Below, one piece after another: positions 7,183 to 15,213 of a DNA stretch of 20,637 nucleotides. Within the stretch, counting starts at the first letter, position 1. Each line of letters starts with the position of its first letter. Under the pieces are notes generated by a model. It saw only the letters and a program-made list of their open reading frames with translations. It was not told the DNA's origin and did not search any database. The position numbers were made by a program, and so were the translations under genes. The stretch is from Embleya sp040605455 (lineage in GTDB: Bacteria; Actinomycetota; Actinomycetes; Streptomycetales; Streptomycetaceae): NCBI RefSeq assembly GCF_040605455.1, contig NZ_JBEXCV010000152.1, positions 1 to 20,637 of the forward strand. Reading direction: 5' to 3'.

Positions 7183-7518
7183 CTATGTCGGGTGCGGGCC
7201 TCTTGTGGCCAGGAGGGCGCGGGCGGTCAGGGCCACGCGTAGGGGGCCCTGGCGGTCGGGGGCGTCGGGACTGACGCGCAGGAGGGACTCGATCAGGGCC
7301 AGGCGTTGGTGTACCGACTGGCGGCGCAGGAACAACACGCCGGCGGTTTCGGTCTTGGAGCAACCGCAACGCAGGTAAGCCTCCAGCGTGTCCACCAGGC
7401 CTGTGCCGCGCGCGGCGTCCGAGGCGAGCAACGGGCCGAGTTGGTCCTCGACCAGGTACTCCCGGGGCCGCGTGGTCGCCGAGACCCCGACCGCGCCCAC
7501 CCGGCTGACCTGGCCGGG
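7183..7518 (-). pseudogene. C-terminal relic of a PucR-family transcriptional regulator
   Basis: About 111 codons on the minus strand encode a PucR-type C-terminal helix-turn-helix: EDQLGPLLASD, then LVDTLEAYLRCGCSKTETAG, RRQSVHQRL and ALIESLLRVS, ending in ALTARALLATRG. Intact PucR proteins have about 400-550 residues with a long N-terminal sensor part, and none of that precedes this piece. Recognisable similarity fades upstream of about 7518, and a strong terminator hairpin follows at 7578-7617. The frame stays open into hyuB, but that stretch is not PucR-like. PucR regulators often control purine and other nitrogen catabolism, so the relic may be the lost local regulator of the surrounding genes (inference). 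Confidence 0.75.
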
Positions 7519-7577
7519 CCGGCCGCCGGAGGACGTGGACTTCGTACGGCGGTGACGCGTACGGCCGGCAACGACAA

Positions 7578-7617
7578 GAGCCCGGCCCCGACCATCGAAA
7601 CGGTCGGGGCCGGGCTC
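7578..7617 (-). terminator. Strong hairpin terminator downstream of hyuB
   Basis: A perfect 16-bp stem (7578-7593 with 7602-7617) closes an 8-nt loop, ATCGAAAC. It lies about 74 nt past the hyuB stop codon. It should end the hyuAB transcript and separate it from the PucR relic and the genes further left. Confidence 0.85.
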
Positions 7618-7690
7618 CGGTGACGCAGGGTCGACGGGCGCGTGAGGTGGGGACTCGGCCCACCACTCGCGCCAACCGCGCCGGGTCGGT

Positions 7691-9565
7691 CTACAGCAGG
7701 TCCACCGCCGGGTAGGCGTCGCCGCCGGACAGCAGCGCGTAGCCCGGGCCGCGGTCGAAGAACGGCTCGACCTCGGGCCGGGATGCGCGAACCGAGGCGC
7801 GCAGCGCGGTGGTTGCCGCCTCATCCACGGCCAGGCCGTCGCCTTCGCCGGTGAGCACGACGCCGTAGTCGTCGGCCGCGGCGGCGCGCGAGACCTTGCC
7901 CCACTGCACGTCGCGCAGTACCGATTCGGTCTTGCGGTCCAGCGGGTCGCCCCAGCCGCCACCGCCGGTGGTGCGGATCCGGATCACCTCGCCGGCCTTG
8001 ACCGGTTCGTCGTCGACCAGGCCGTCCATCTCACGCTCGTTGGGGCCGCCCGGGTCGATCACCACCTGGAAGGAGCGTCCGGCCTTGCCGCCCTTGACGC
8101 CCCAGCAGGACAGGATCGAGCGGTCGGCGATGGACATGAAGGACGCGTCGAGCAGCATCCGGATGTGCTTCTCGTAGCCCAGGCCGCCGCGGAACTGTCC
8201 GGGGCCGCCGGAGTCGGTGGCCAGTCCGAGCCGCTCGACCAGGAACGGGAAGCGGGATTCGGTGAATTCGGTGGGCAGGTTGCGCGAGTCGGGCACCACG
8301 TGGATGGTGTCCTCGCCGTCCGCGTAGTAGCGCCCGCCGGAACCGCCGCCGAGCACCTCGCGCATCAGGTACGAGCGGCCGTCCGCGTCGTGTCCGTACA
8401 CGCCGGTGTAGCGGATCGTCTCCTGATCGGCGGGCATCTTGCCGTCGACGGCCTTGGCCAGCACGCCGGCGAGCACGCCGAGCAGGCGCAGGATGACGAA
8501 CGTGCGGGCGTTGGTGGGGGCCGGGAAGATCGGCGTGAGCAGCGTGCCCTTCTCCGGGAACTTCATCTCGATCAGCGGCACCACACCCTCGTTGACGTCG
8601 AGTTCGGCCATCCGCTCGGGGGTGTCCGCGAGGTTGCGCAGAATCGGCGCGAGCCACTTCTTGAGGAAATTGCCGTCCGCGTAGTCGCCGCAGTGGTTGA
8701 TCGGGCCCTTGGCCTGCTTGGACGTGCCGGTGAAGTCGATGACGATCTTCTCGGGCGTCTTGGTCAGGGTGATCCGCTGCGTGTGCAGCATCGGCTCGTC
8801 CACGCCGTCGTGTTCGGCGTAGTCCTCCCACACGTACTCGCCGTCCGGGATCTTGGAGAGGATCTCGCGCCGGTAGGTCTCGGTGGTCTTGTCCAGGATC
8901 GCGTCGAAGCACGCCTCGACGGTCTCGCGGCCGTAGCGCTCGAAGAGTTCGCCGAGTCGACGCGAGCCCATCAAACAGGCAGAGCACTCGGCGTCCAGGT
9001 CGGCGGCGAGCGAGTCGGGCATCCGCGAGTTGCGGGTCATGATGCGCAGCGCGGCCTGGTTCGGCACGCCCTGGTCCCACAGCTTGATCGGCGGGACCAT
9101 CAGGCCCTCTTCGTACACGCTGGTCGCGCCCGAGGGCATCGACCCGGGGCAGCAGCCGCCGATGTCGTCGTGGTGACCGAACGCCTGGACGAACGCGACC
9201 ACCTGCCCGTCGGCGAAGACGGGTACGGTGACGCACAGGTCGGGCAGGTGGCCGATGCCGCCCTCGGACTCGTAGACGTCGTTGTGGAAGAACACGTCGC
9301 CCGGACGCATCGTCTCCAGCGGGAAGTCCCGGGCCACGGGGTGGACCAGCGCCGAGTAGGAACGGCCGGTCAGCTTACGCAACTTGCGGTCGTGGATGCC
9401 GGCCCGGAAGTCGTGCGCGTCGCGGATCATCGGCGAGCGCGAGGTGCGACCGATCGCGGTCTCGACCTCCATCTCGACCGAGGCGAGGGTGCCCTCGACG
9501 ATCTCCAGGAGCACGGGGTCCACACCGTGCAGCGCGTCCTGCGGGGTGGTGGCGGTGGCGCTCAT
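7691..9565 (-). CDS. hyuB: Hydantoinase B / 5-oxoprolinase B-type subunit
   Basis: This 624-residue protein is the HyuB partner of the ATP-dependent hydantoinase/oxoprolinase family, acting with HyuA on cyclic amides such as N-methylhydantoin or 5-oxoproline. Visible family motifs are FFHNDVYES (92-100), HLPD (106-109) and FGHHDDIGG (129-137), which supply metal-ligand type His and Asp residues. The later blocks are VIDFTGTSKQAKGPIN, the Pro/Asn-rich FPAPTNARTF, LGGGSGGR, DSGGPGQFRGGLG, and near the C-terminus TTGGGGWGDPLDR. Length agrees with the family (about 520-650). The ATG at 9565 follows the hyuA stop by 2 nt, with a GAAGGGAG ribosome binding site inside the hyuA end, so the pair is coupled. 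Substrate cannot be read from sequence; acetone carboxylase and caprolactamase subunits are relatives. Confidence 0.92.
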   Translation of the reverse strand: MSATATTPQDALHGVDPVLLEIVEGTLASVEMEVETAIGRTSRSPMIRDAHDFRAGIHDRKLRKLTGRSYSALVHPVARDFPLETMRPGDVFFHNDVYESEGGIGHLPDLCVTVPVFADGQVVAFVQAFGHHDDIGGCCPGSMPSGATSVYEEGLMVPPIKLWDQGVPNQAALRIMTRNSRMPDSLAADLDAECSACLMGSRRLGELFERYGRETVEACFDAILDKTTETYRREILSKIPDGEYVWEDYAEHDGVDEPMLHTQRITLTKTPEKIVIDFTGTSKQAKGPINHCGDYADGNFLKKWLAPILRNLADTPERMAELDVNEGVVPLIEMKFPEKGTLLTPIFPAPTNARTFVILRLLGVLAGVLAKAVDGKMPADQETIRYTGVYGHDADGRSYLMREVLGGGSGGRYYADGEDTIHVVPDSRNLPTEFTESRFPFLVERLGLATDSGGPGQFRGGLGYEKHIRMLLDASFMSIADRSILSCWGVKGGKAGRSFQVVIDPGGPNEREMDGLVDDEPVKAGEVIRIRTTGGGGWGDPLDRKTESVLRDVQWGKVSRAAAADDYGVVLTGEGDGLAVDEAATTALRASVRASRPEVEPFFDRGPGYALLSGGDAYPAVDLL

Positions 9566-9567
9566 GC

Positions 9568-11715
9568 TCAGGCTCCCTTCGAGGAGGTGTCGGCGGTGTC
9601 GCGGGTGACGACGACGTTGCCGTAGGCGTCCACGCGGGCGTCGAAGCCCGGGTGGATCGGGATGGTGGAGCCGAACTCCTCGATGATGGCCGGGCCGCGG
9701 ACCAGGTCGCCCGGGGCCAGTTCGGCGCGGGCGTACACGGCGGTGTCCACGTAGCCGTCGCGGTCGAGGAAGCACACCGGGCGGGTGCCGGTCCGGGCCC
9801 GCTCGACGTCGCCGTCGCGCCCGGGCAGTTCGCGCAGTTCGGGGCGGCGGATCGGGCCGACGCCGGTGACGCGCAGGTTCACCCACTCCACGGGCTGGCT
9901 CGCATCGCCGCGGAAGTTGTAGCCGTACAGCTGCTCGTGCGCGGCGTGGAATGCCTCGGCGACGGTGTCGGCGAGCGCGGCGTCGAACGGGCCGTCCGGC
10001 ACCGGGACGCGCACCTCGAAGGCCTGGCCGAAGTAGCGCAGGTCGGCGGTGCGCACGTAGCGGTGGTCCTCGGCCGCGAAGCCCTCCTTGTCGAGGGCCT
10101 CGCCCGCCTTGCCCGCCAGTTCGGCGTAGATGCCCGCCACCTTGGGGTGGTCGAGATCCGGGTGGCCTCCGACGGCGGTCTGCACGTAGTCGCAGCGCAC
10201 GTCGACGGTGAGCAGGCCGAACGCCGAGACGTTGCCGGGGTCGCGCGGCACGATGACGCCGGCGAGGCCGAGGATGTCGATGAGGCGGCACAGCAGCAGG
10301 GAGCCGGAGCCGCCGAAGGTGGCCATGGTGAAGTCGCGGACGTCCAGGCCGCGCTTGACGGTGATCTGCCGCAGCGCGTTGGCCTGGTTCCAGGCGGAGA
10401 TCTCCAGGATGCCGGTGGCGCACTGTTCGACGCCGATGCCCAGTTCGGCGGCGAACTTGGTCAGACCCTCGCGGGCGGCGTCCACGTCGAGCGGGATCTC
10501 ACCACCGAGCAGGTGCGGGGGAATCCGGCCGAGCAGGACGTGTGCGTCGGTGATGGTCGGCTCGGTGCCGCCCTTGCCGTAGCACAGCGGGCCCGGGTCG
10601 GCGCCGGCCGAGCGGGGGCCGACCTTGAGCGTGCCCTCGGGTGAGATCCAGGCGATCGAGCCGCCGCCGGCGCCCACGGTGACCACGTCGATCATCGGGA
10701 TCTTGGACGGGTAGCGGCCGATCGAGCCCTCGGTGGTCAGCGTCGGCTCGCCGCCCAGGACCACCGACACGTCGGTCGAGGTGCCGCCGCCGTCGCAGGT
10801 CAGTACCTTGTCGAAGCCGGCCTTCTGGGCGATCAGCGCGGCGCCGAGGGCGCCGGCGGCCGGACCGGACAGGACCGTGGTGATCGGCTGGTGCACGACC
10901 TCCTCGGCGGAGAGCACGCCGCCGTTGGACTTCATGATCGCGAACGGCACGCGGCGCGCGGCGTCGCTGCCGCCGGCCGCGGTGGTGAACTCGTCCAGGC
11001 GCCGGCGGATGCCGCTGACATAGCGGGCCACACGCGGCTTGACCGCCGCGTCCACGAGCGTGGTCATCGAACGCTCGTACTCGCGGTATTCGCGCAGCAC
11101 CTCGGAGCTGATCGAGACGACCGCGTCCGGGTGCTCCTCGCGCAGGATCTCGCGCATCCGCAGCTCGTGCGCGGGGTTGGCGTAGGAGTGCAGCAGGCAC
11201 ACGCCGATGGTCGCGATGCCCTGCTCGCGCAGTCGACGGGCGGCGGTACGAGCGCCTTCCTCGTCGAACGGGCGGACCTCGTTGCCCTTGTAGTCGAACC
11301 GGCCGCCGACGGTGTGCACCAGGTCGACGGGCACGATCCGGTCGGGCTTGACCCAGAAGTAGGAGTTGCCGTAGCCGTCCGGGACCGCCTGCCGGGCGAT
11401 CTCCAGGATGTACTCGTAGCCCTCGGTGGTGATGAACCCGAGGCGGTCGATCTTGTCTTCGAGGAGCTGGTTGGTGGCCACCGTGGTGCCGTGCGCGACG
11501 GCGGTGACATCGGCTCCGGTGCAGCCGAGCAGGCCCAGTACCTTGTCGATGCCGTTCATGAAGCCGTCGGCCGGGTCGGCAGGCGTGGACGGCGTCTTGG
11601 TGGTGACGAGTTCGCCGGACTCCTCGTCCAGGGCGACCACGTCGGTGAAGGTTCCGCCGGTGTCGATACCGATCCGGATCCGTCGGCGGGGTCCCGCCGT
11701 TGCGGCAGGCGTCAT
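9568..11715 (-). CDS. hyuA: Hydantoinase A / 5-oxoprolinase A-type subunit
   Basis: This 715-residue ATP-binding subunit of the HyuAB type phosphorylates the cyclic substrate during ring opening. N-terminal Hydant_A_N signatures are IGIDTGGTFTDVV (15-27) and HGTTVATNQLLE (75-86). The central hydantoinase_A domain has the second phosphate-binding block CDGGGTSTDVSVV, then VGAGGGSIAW and GPRSAGADPGPLCYG. The C-terminal part carries VIVPRDPGNVSAFGLL and RGPAIIEEFGSTIPI. Length is standard (about 680-720). The ATG at 11715 is chosen because GGAG lies about 7 nt before it and the ATPase motif follows directly; the frame runs open far upstream, but that stretch lacks homology and crosses the methyltransferase gene. 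It is first in the hyuAB operon, behind a promoter region with a putative shared operator and DasR-like boxes. Confidence 0.93.
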   Translation of the reverse strand: MTPAATAGPRRRIRIGIDTGGTFTDVVALDEESGELVTTKTPSTPADPADGFMNGIDKVLGLLGCTGADVTAVAHGTTVATNQLLEDKIDRLGFITTEGYEYILEIARQAVPDGYGNSYFWVKPDRIVPVDLVHTVGGRFDYKGNEVRPFDEEGARTAARRLREQGIATIGVCLLHSYANPAHELRMREILREEHPDAVVSISSEVLREYREYERSMTTLVDAAVKPRVARYVSGIRRRLDEFTTAAGGSDAARRVPFAIMKSNGGVLSAEEVVHQPITTVLSGPAAGALGAALIAQKAGFDKVLTCDGGGTSTDVSVVLGGEPTLTTEGSIGRYPSKIPMIDVVTVGAGGGSIAWISPEGTLKVGPRSAGADPGPLCYGKGGTEPTITDAHVLLGRIPPHLLGGEIPLDVDAAREGLTKFAAELGIGVEQCATGILEISAWNQANALRQITVKRGLDVRDFTMATFGGSGSLLLCRLIDILGLAGVIVPRDPGNVSAFGLLTVDVRCDYVQTAVGGHPDLDHPKVAGIYAELAGKAGEALDKEGFAAEDHRYVRTADLRYFGQAFEVRVPVPDGPFDAALADTVAEAFHAAHEQLYGYNFRGDASQPVEWVNLRVTGVGPIRRPELRELPGRDGDVERARTGTRPVCFLDRDGYVDTAVYARAELAPGDLVRGPAIIEEFGSTIPIHPGFDARVDAYGNVVVTRDTADTSSKGA

Positions 11716-11815
11716 CAGCGCGCTCCAATCGGAGGGGGCAGGGAAATCGCGTTCGCGGAGGGCGGGTCGCCCGGCTGCTGTCAGCGATTCAACTTCGCCG
11801 CGCCATGCCACGGAA

Positions 11816-11831
11816 TCGGCAACTTCTGCCA
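11816..11831 (-). promoter_or_regulatory. Candidate operator TGGCAGAAGTTGCCGA upstream of hyuA
   Basis: On the minus strand this matches 15 of 16 bases of the site at 2330-2345 upstream of arcC. An extra TTGCCGA half-site lies just upstream (minus strand, 11843-11837). It is 101 bp from the hyuA start codon. It probably binds a regulator common to the hyuAB and arcC transcripts, although no intact regulator gene lies between them. Confidence 0.5.
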
Positions 11832-11900
11832 AGGGACTCGGCAACAGTTGGTGATTCCCGTGAGCAGGCGCGATGGCTCCCGCCCGACAGTGCGGCCACG

Positions 11901-11940
11901 AGGTCTGAACCAATCCGGCGATGAGGTCTGGACCAATCCG
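11901..11940. promoter_or_regulatory. Two tandem DasR-like boxes in the hyuA / methyltransferase divergent region
   Basis: AGGTCTGAACCAATCCG (11901-11917) and AGGTCTGGACCAATCCG (11924-11940) differ at one base and repeat every 23 bp, about two helical turns. The GGTC-TG-GACC core resembles the GlcNAc-responsive DasR element and the direct repeats of Streptomyces chitinase promoters. The 13-mer GGTCTGGACCAAT recurs exactly at 17829-17841 in front of the chitinase relic. The remaining part of the 372-nt gap (11716-12087) contains a GGGAAGGGAAG purine run near 11990 and a possible TAGGGT -10 box at 12026-12031 for the methyltransferase gene. Confidence 0.5.
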
Positions 11941-12087
11941 CCGAATACTCCCTTCACGCACCCCGATCGGGGTCCGAACTCGCGGGAAGGGAAGGGAAGT
12001 TGCCGGACTTTCCGGAAGGCTCGGATAGGGTCGGCACAGGCGGATGTCACAGAGGGTGACTCCACGAGCCACCGAGGGGGAGCAGCC

Positions 12088-12936
12088 GTGGTCGAGCGCG
12101 AGCAGGACGAGTGGGGCTTTTCCACGCTGCCGGCGGGCGAGTCGCCGCAGGAGTGGGCGCCGACCGGCATCGACGTCACGGTGCCCAGCATCGCCCGGGT
12201 CTACGACGCCATCCTGGGCGGCAAGAACAACTTCGCGGTCGACCGCGCGATAGCCGACGAGGCGCTCCAGGATCTGACCAACGAGGGCGCGTGGGCCAAC
12301 CGGCACATCCTGGCTCGCGGCGTGCGCTACATGGCGTCCGCGGGCATCGACCAGTTCGTGGACCTGGGATCCGGGCTGCCGACCGTGCAGAACACGCACG
12401 AGGTCGCCCAGGAGGTGAACCCGAACGCCGCGGTCGTGTACGTGGACAACGACCCGATCGTGCTCGCCCACGGTCGCGCGCTGCTCGCCGAGAACCACCG
12501 CACCCGGGTGGTCACCGCCGACCTGCGCGATCCCGCGGACGTGCTCGCCCGCCCGGAGCTGCGCGAGCTGGTGGACCTGACGCGGCCCGTGGGCCTGCTC
12601 CTGGTCGGGGTCCTGCACCACCTCGCCGACCACGAGGACCCGGCCGGCGTGGTCCGCGCCTACCGTGACGCGCTGCCGCCGGGCAGCTACATCTTCATCA
12701 CCCACTTCTGCGACTCCACGCCGGAGGGGCGGGCCCTGGAGAAGATCTTCCTGACCCGGCTGGGCAGCGGACGCTTCCGCGCCCTGGAGGAGATCGAAAG
12801 CTACTTCGAGGGCCTGGAATTGCTCGAACCCGGTGTGGTCCTGCTGCCGCTGTGGCGTCCGGACGAGCCGGTGACCGAGCCGCTCACCCCCGAGGGGCAC
12901 CTGTCGGTCGGCGGCATCGGCCGGCTGCCCCGATAG
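12088..12936 (+). CDS. S-adenosyl methyltransferase, Methyltransf_19 (DUF574) family
   Basis: This 282-residue protein has the layout of the actinobacterial Methyltransf_19 family: PSIARVYDAILGGKNNFAVDR (33-53), the SAM-binding VDLGSGLPT (91-99), NTHEVAQ, YVDNDPIVLAHGRALL (118-133), TADLRDP, and LLLVGVLHHLADHEDP. Streptomycetes carry many paralogues, often beside DUF397 or XRE regulators; none is here. Targets are unknown. The GTG at 12088 is preceded by GAGGGGGA six bases upstream, and the frame further upstream lacks homology. It is divergent from hyuA and 60 nt ahead of the hydroxyacid dehydrogenase gene, with which it may share a transcript. Confidence 0.88.
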   Translation: MVEREQDEWGFSTLPAGESPQEWAPTGIDVTVPSIARVYDAILGGKNNFAVDRAIADEALQDLTNEGAWANRHILARGVRYMASAGIDQFVDLGSGLPTVQNTHEVAQEVNPNAAVVYVDNDPIVLAHGRALLAENHRTRVVTADLRDPADVLARPELRELVDLTRPVGLLLVGVLHHLADHEDPAGVVRAYRDALPPGSYIFITHFCDSTPEGRALEKIFLTRLGSGRFRALEEIESYFEGLELLEPGVVLLPLWRPDEPVTEPLTPEGHLSVGGIGRLPR

Positions 12937-12996
12937 CCTCGACGTCCCGGCCGTCGCCGACCCTCGATCCGCTCGCTCGATCCCCTCGGGAGCACC

Positions 12997-13938
12997 ATGA
13001 AGATCGCCATCCTCGACGACTATCAGGACGTGGCCCGGGGTCTGGCCGACTGGGATTCGCTGGGCGCGGACGTCCGGGTGTTCACCGAGCCGTTCGCGGA
13101 CGCCGCCGAGGTGGTGCAGGCGCTGGCGGGCTTCGAGGCGATCGTCGCGATGCGCGAGCGCACCCGGTTCCCGGCCGAGGTGCTGGCCGGGTTGGCCGGC
13201 CTGCGGCTCCTGGTCACCACCGGACCGGTGAACGCGGCCATCGACGTCGCCGCCGCGCGCGAGCTGGGCATCGTGGTGTGCGGGACCGGATACGTCGCCT
13301 ATCCGACCTCCGAACTGACCTGGGCGCTGATCCTGGCCGCCGCCCGGAACCTGCCGGCCGAGTTGCACTCGATGCGCGCGGGAGGCTGGCAGGTCGGGCT
13401 CGGCATCGGATTGCGCGGCAAGGTGCTCGGCCTGCTGGGCCTGGGTCGGCTCGGCACGGAGGTGGCCCGGATCGGGCAGGCGTTCGGCATGGAGTGCGTG
13501 GCCTGGAGCAAGAACCTCACCGCCGAGCGGGCGGCCGGGCACGGCGTGAGTGCGGTGCCCCGGGAGGAGTTGTTCGCCCGCGCCGACGTGCTCTCCATCC
13601 ACACCGTGCTCAGCGCCCGCACCCGCGGCCTGGTCGGCACGGCCGAACTGGCGCTGATGAAGCAGACCGCGATCCTGGTGAACACCTCGCGCGGCCCGAT
13701 CGTGGACGAGGCCGCGCTGCTGGGTGCGCTGCGCGTGAAGTCGATCGCCGCGGCGGCGCTGGACGTGTTCGACATCGAGCCGTTGCCCACCGACCACCCA
13801 CTGCGCGGCTTGGACAACGTGGTGCTCACGCCGCACGTCGGCTATGTCACGCGCGAGTTGTACGAGACGTTCTACCGAGACGCGGTCGAGGACATCGCCG
13901 CCTTCCGCGCGGGCCGACCGACCCGCGTGCTCGAATAG
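12997..13938 (+). CDS. D-isomer-specific 2-hydroxyacid dehydrogenase
   Basis: This 313-residue NAD(P)-dependent oxidoreductase interconverts a 2-keto acid and a D-2-hydroxy acid. The NAD-binding Rossmann motif is GLGRLG (148-153). The catalytic residues are visible: Arg232 in LVNTSRGPIVDEAAL, Glu261 in DVFDIEPLP, and His280 in TPHVGYVT. Length is typical (310-335). The sequence begins MKIAILDDYQD, a start seen in a phosphoglycerate-dehydrogenase-like subgroup common in actinobacteria and proteobacteria. The ATG at 12997 has GGGAG about 7 nt upstream. Substrate is unknown; glyoxylate, hydroxypyruvate and branched 2-keto acids are handled by relatives. It is convergent with the DUF3040 gene. 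Confidence 0.92.
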   Translation: MKIAILDDYQDVARGLADWDSLGADVRVFTEPFADAAEVVQALAGFEAIVAMRERTRFPAEVLAGLAGLRLLVTTGPVNAAIDVAAARELGIVVCGTGYVAYPTSELTWALILAAARNLPAELHSMRAGGWQVGLGIGLRGKVLGLLGLGRLGTEVARIGQAFGMECVAWSKNLTAERAAGHGVSAVPREELFARADVLSIHTVLSARTRGLVGTAELALMKQTAILVNTSRGPIVDEAALLGALRVKSIAAAALDVFDIEPLPTDHPLRGLDNVVLTPHVGYVTRELYETFYRDAVEDIAAFRAGRPTRVLE

Positions 13939-13973
13939 CCGGGCGCACGGGCCGACGCGCCGCTGCGCGGGTC

Positions 13974-13991
13974 GATCGACATTCGTCGATC
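13974..13991. terminator. Possible bidirectional terminator between convergent genes
   Basis: GATCGAC (13974-13980) and GTCGATC (13985-13991) form a 7-bp stem with a 4-nt loop, 35 nt past the dehydrogenase stop and overlapping the stop of the convergent DUF3040 gene. The stem is short, so the call is modest. Confidence 0.35.
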
Positions 13992-14454
13992 ACCGTGCCA
14001 GGCCCGCATCCGAGCCCGGGTCCTCCGGGTCGCTGCCTCGATCGTGGCCCGTGCGCGTCCGTCCCTGCACGTGTGTGGGATCAGCCCGGCGCGGCACATG
14101 CGCCGCGCCCCGGGCGTCCGGGCGCAGCCACCGCAGGTATCCGAACACGCCCACCACGAGCAGCGTGAGCACGGTCACGGAGATCGCGGCCAGTTCGACC
14201 GCCGCGGAGCCGGTCAGCACCGAGGCGACCAGCAGGCCCATCGCGGCGCCCGACAACATCAGGGCCGACCACTTCGATATCGCCGTGCAATCGGGTGCTC
14301 GGACACGCACACGACGGCGGCGCGGAGCCGAGGCCGGAATCGGGTCCTCGAACACGCGCAACAATGCGACGAACTGTTCGTCCTGTAGGAGCGACTTCTC
14401 CAGCCGCGCGAGGGCCCGACGTTCCCGGCCCGAAAGCGAAGGTCCGTCCACCAC
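13990..14454 (-). CDS. DUF3040-type membrane protein
   Basis: This 154-residue protein starts with PSLSGRERRALARLEKSLLQDE (5-26), the amphipathic N-terminal signature of DUF3040 proteins. A basic stretch follows (RRRRVRVR, 45-52), then two hydrophobic segments at about 63-82 and 85-107 that should span the membrane, and a polar, charged tail. The function of the family is not known. The GTG at 14454 is preferred because GGAG lies six bases upstream and the family motif follows at once; a further in-frame GTG at 14517 would add 21 residues without homology and with no clear ribosome binding site. The 185 nt between this gene and the SPW-repeat gene show nothing recognisable. Confidence 0.7.
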   Translation of the reverse strand: MVDGPSLSGRERRALARLEKSLLQDEQFVALLRVFEDPIPASAPRRRRVRVRAPDCTAISKWSALMLSGAAMGLLVASVLTGSAAVELAAISVTVLTLLVVGVFGYLRWLRPDARGAAHVPRRADPTHVQGRTRTGHDRGSDPEDPGSDAGLAR

Positions 14455-14639
14455 ATCCACCTCCAACCCGGGAACCCGAGCGGGGCCGAGAGGCGGGGTA
14501 CGCCCGGCGTTATCCACCGAGGCGAACCGTTCGCCGGCGGAACCGACCGGCGGCCCGGTCTTGGGTTGGGATCACTCGGATTCGTATCTCTGATCGCATC
14601 ACCGATTCATGCACCGCTTCGGATCACCGACGCGGATCA

Positions 14640-15074
14640 CTACAACCGGCGAAGCCCGACGACGCCTCGCAACGCGAGGACGAGTGCCATCAGGCATGCC
14701 ACGCCGCCCACGATCACGTTGCTCGTGATGGTGCGGGTGGTGTCGACGGCCCCATTCACGGCCCAGGGGGCCACGATCGTCCAGACTCCGATGCAAAACG
14801 CGGCCCAACTCATCGCATGCGTGCGCTCGTAGGCGGAACCGAAGCCGCCCATCAAAAGCGCGAGCGCCACGCCGGTGATCAGGTTGACCGTCGTCAAAGT
14901 CGTGAAGCCGTTGAACCCCACGATCCACGGGGATGCCGCCAGGTAGACGCCGCACAGCATGCCCAGGGCTTCCGCCGCCTGTGCCACCGGGCCGCTCGCG
15001 GCCCGTTCCGAGCGAGCTCGGAGTGCGACTATGTCCGGATGCTGCTCAATCGGTGACGCTGTCGACGAGGACAC
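14640..15074 (-). CDS. SPW-repeat membrane protein
   Basis: This 144-residue protein has two copies of the SPW-repeat unit: GVYLAASPWIVGF (42-54) and GVWTIVAPWAVNG (96-108), the second with APW in place of SPW. Each is followed by a second hydrophobic helix (about 62-80 and 118-138), so four transmembrane segments are expected. The N-terminal 35 residues are polar and cytoplasmic in style. SPW proteins are widespread in actinobacteria with no established role. The GTG at 15074 lies 9 nt after GAGG; an in-frame GTG at 15083 and an upstream ATG at 15143 are alternatives. The 139 nt upstream contain an unusually A/T-rich patch (15148-15176, with AAATATTT), perhaps its promoter. Confidence 0.8.
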   Translation of the reverse strand: MSSSTASPIEQHPDIVALRARSERAASGPVAQAAEALGMLCGVYLAASPWIVGFNGFTTLTTVNLITGVALALLMGGFGSAYERTHAMSWAAFCIGVWTIVAPWAVNGAVDTTRTITSNVIVGGVACLMALVLALRGVVGLRRL

Positions 15075-15213
15075 GTCCACCACCCTCTTTCCGAGGAATC
15101 GCGGTCCCCTGATTGATAGCCGGCACACCCATGGACAACCCACTCAAACCCAAATATTTACCGCATATTTCCCCCATCGTGCACTCGCCGCGAGCCCCGG
15201 GTCGACACCATCC

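Noticed and set aside
7519..7962. Continuation of the PucR relic frame to an ATG at 7962
   Set aside because: It crosses the terminator hairpin and the hyuB 3' end, and the residues are not PucR-like.
9568..10423. hyuB frame open upstream of 9565, suggesting a larger protein
   Set aside because: The upstream part is Arg/Pro/His-rich and overlaps hyuA out of frame; the ATG at 9565 has a good ribosome binding site and fits family length.
11716..13836. The hyuA frame stays open for some 700 codons upstream of the chosen start
   Set aside because: The translated extension is low-complexity Arg/Gly/Gln/His-rich and lies antisense to two well-supported plus-strand genes; HyuA homology begins just after the ATG at 11715.
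14560..14640. Repeated GATCAC/GATTC words between the DUF3040 and SPW genes
   Set aside because: Irregular spacing and no palindromic or tandem consistency; probably chance.
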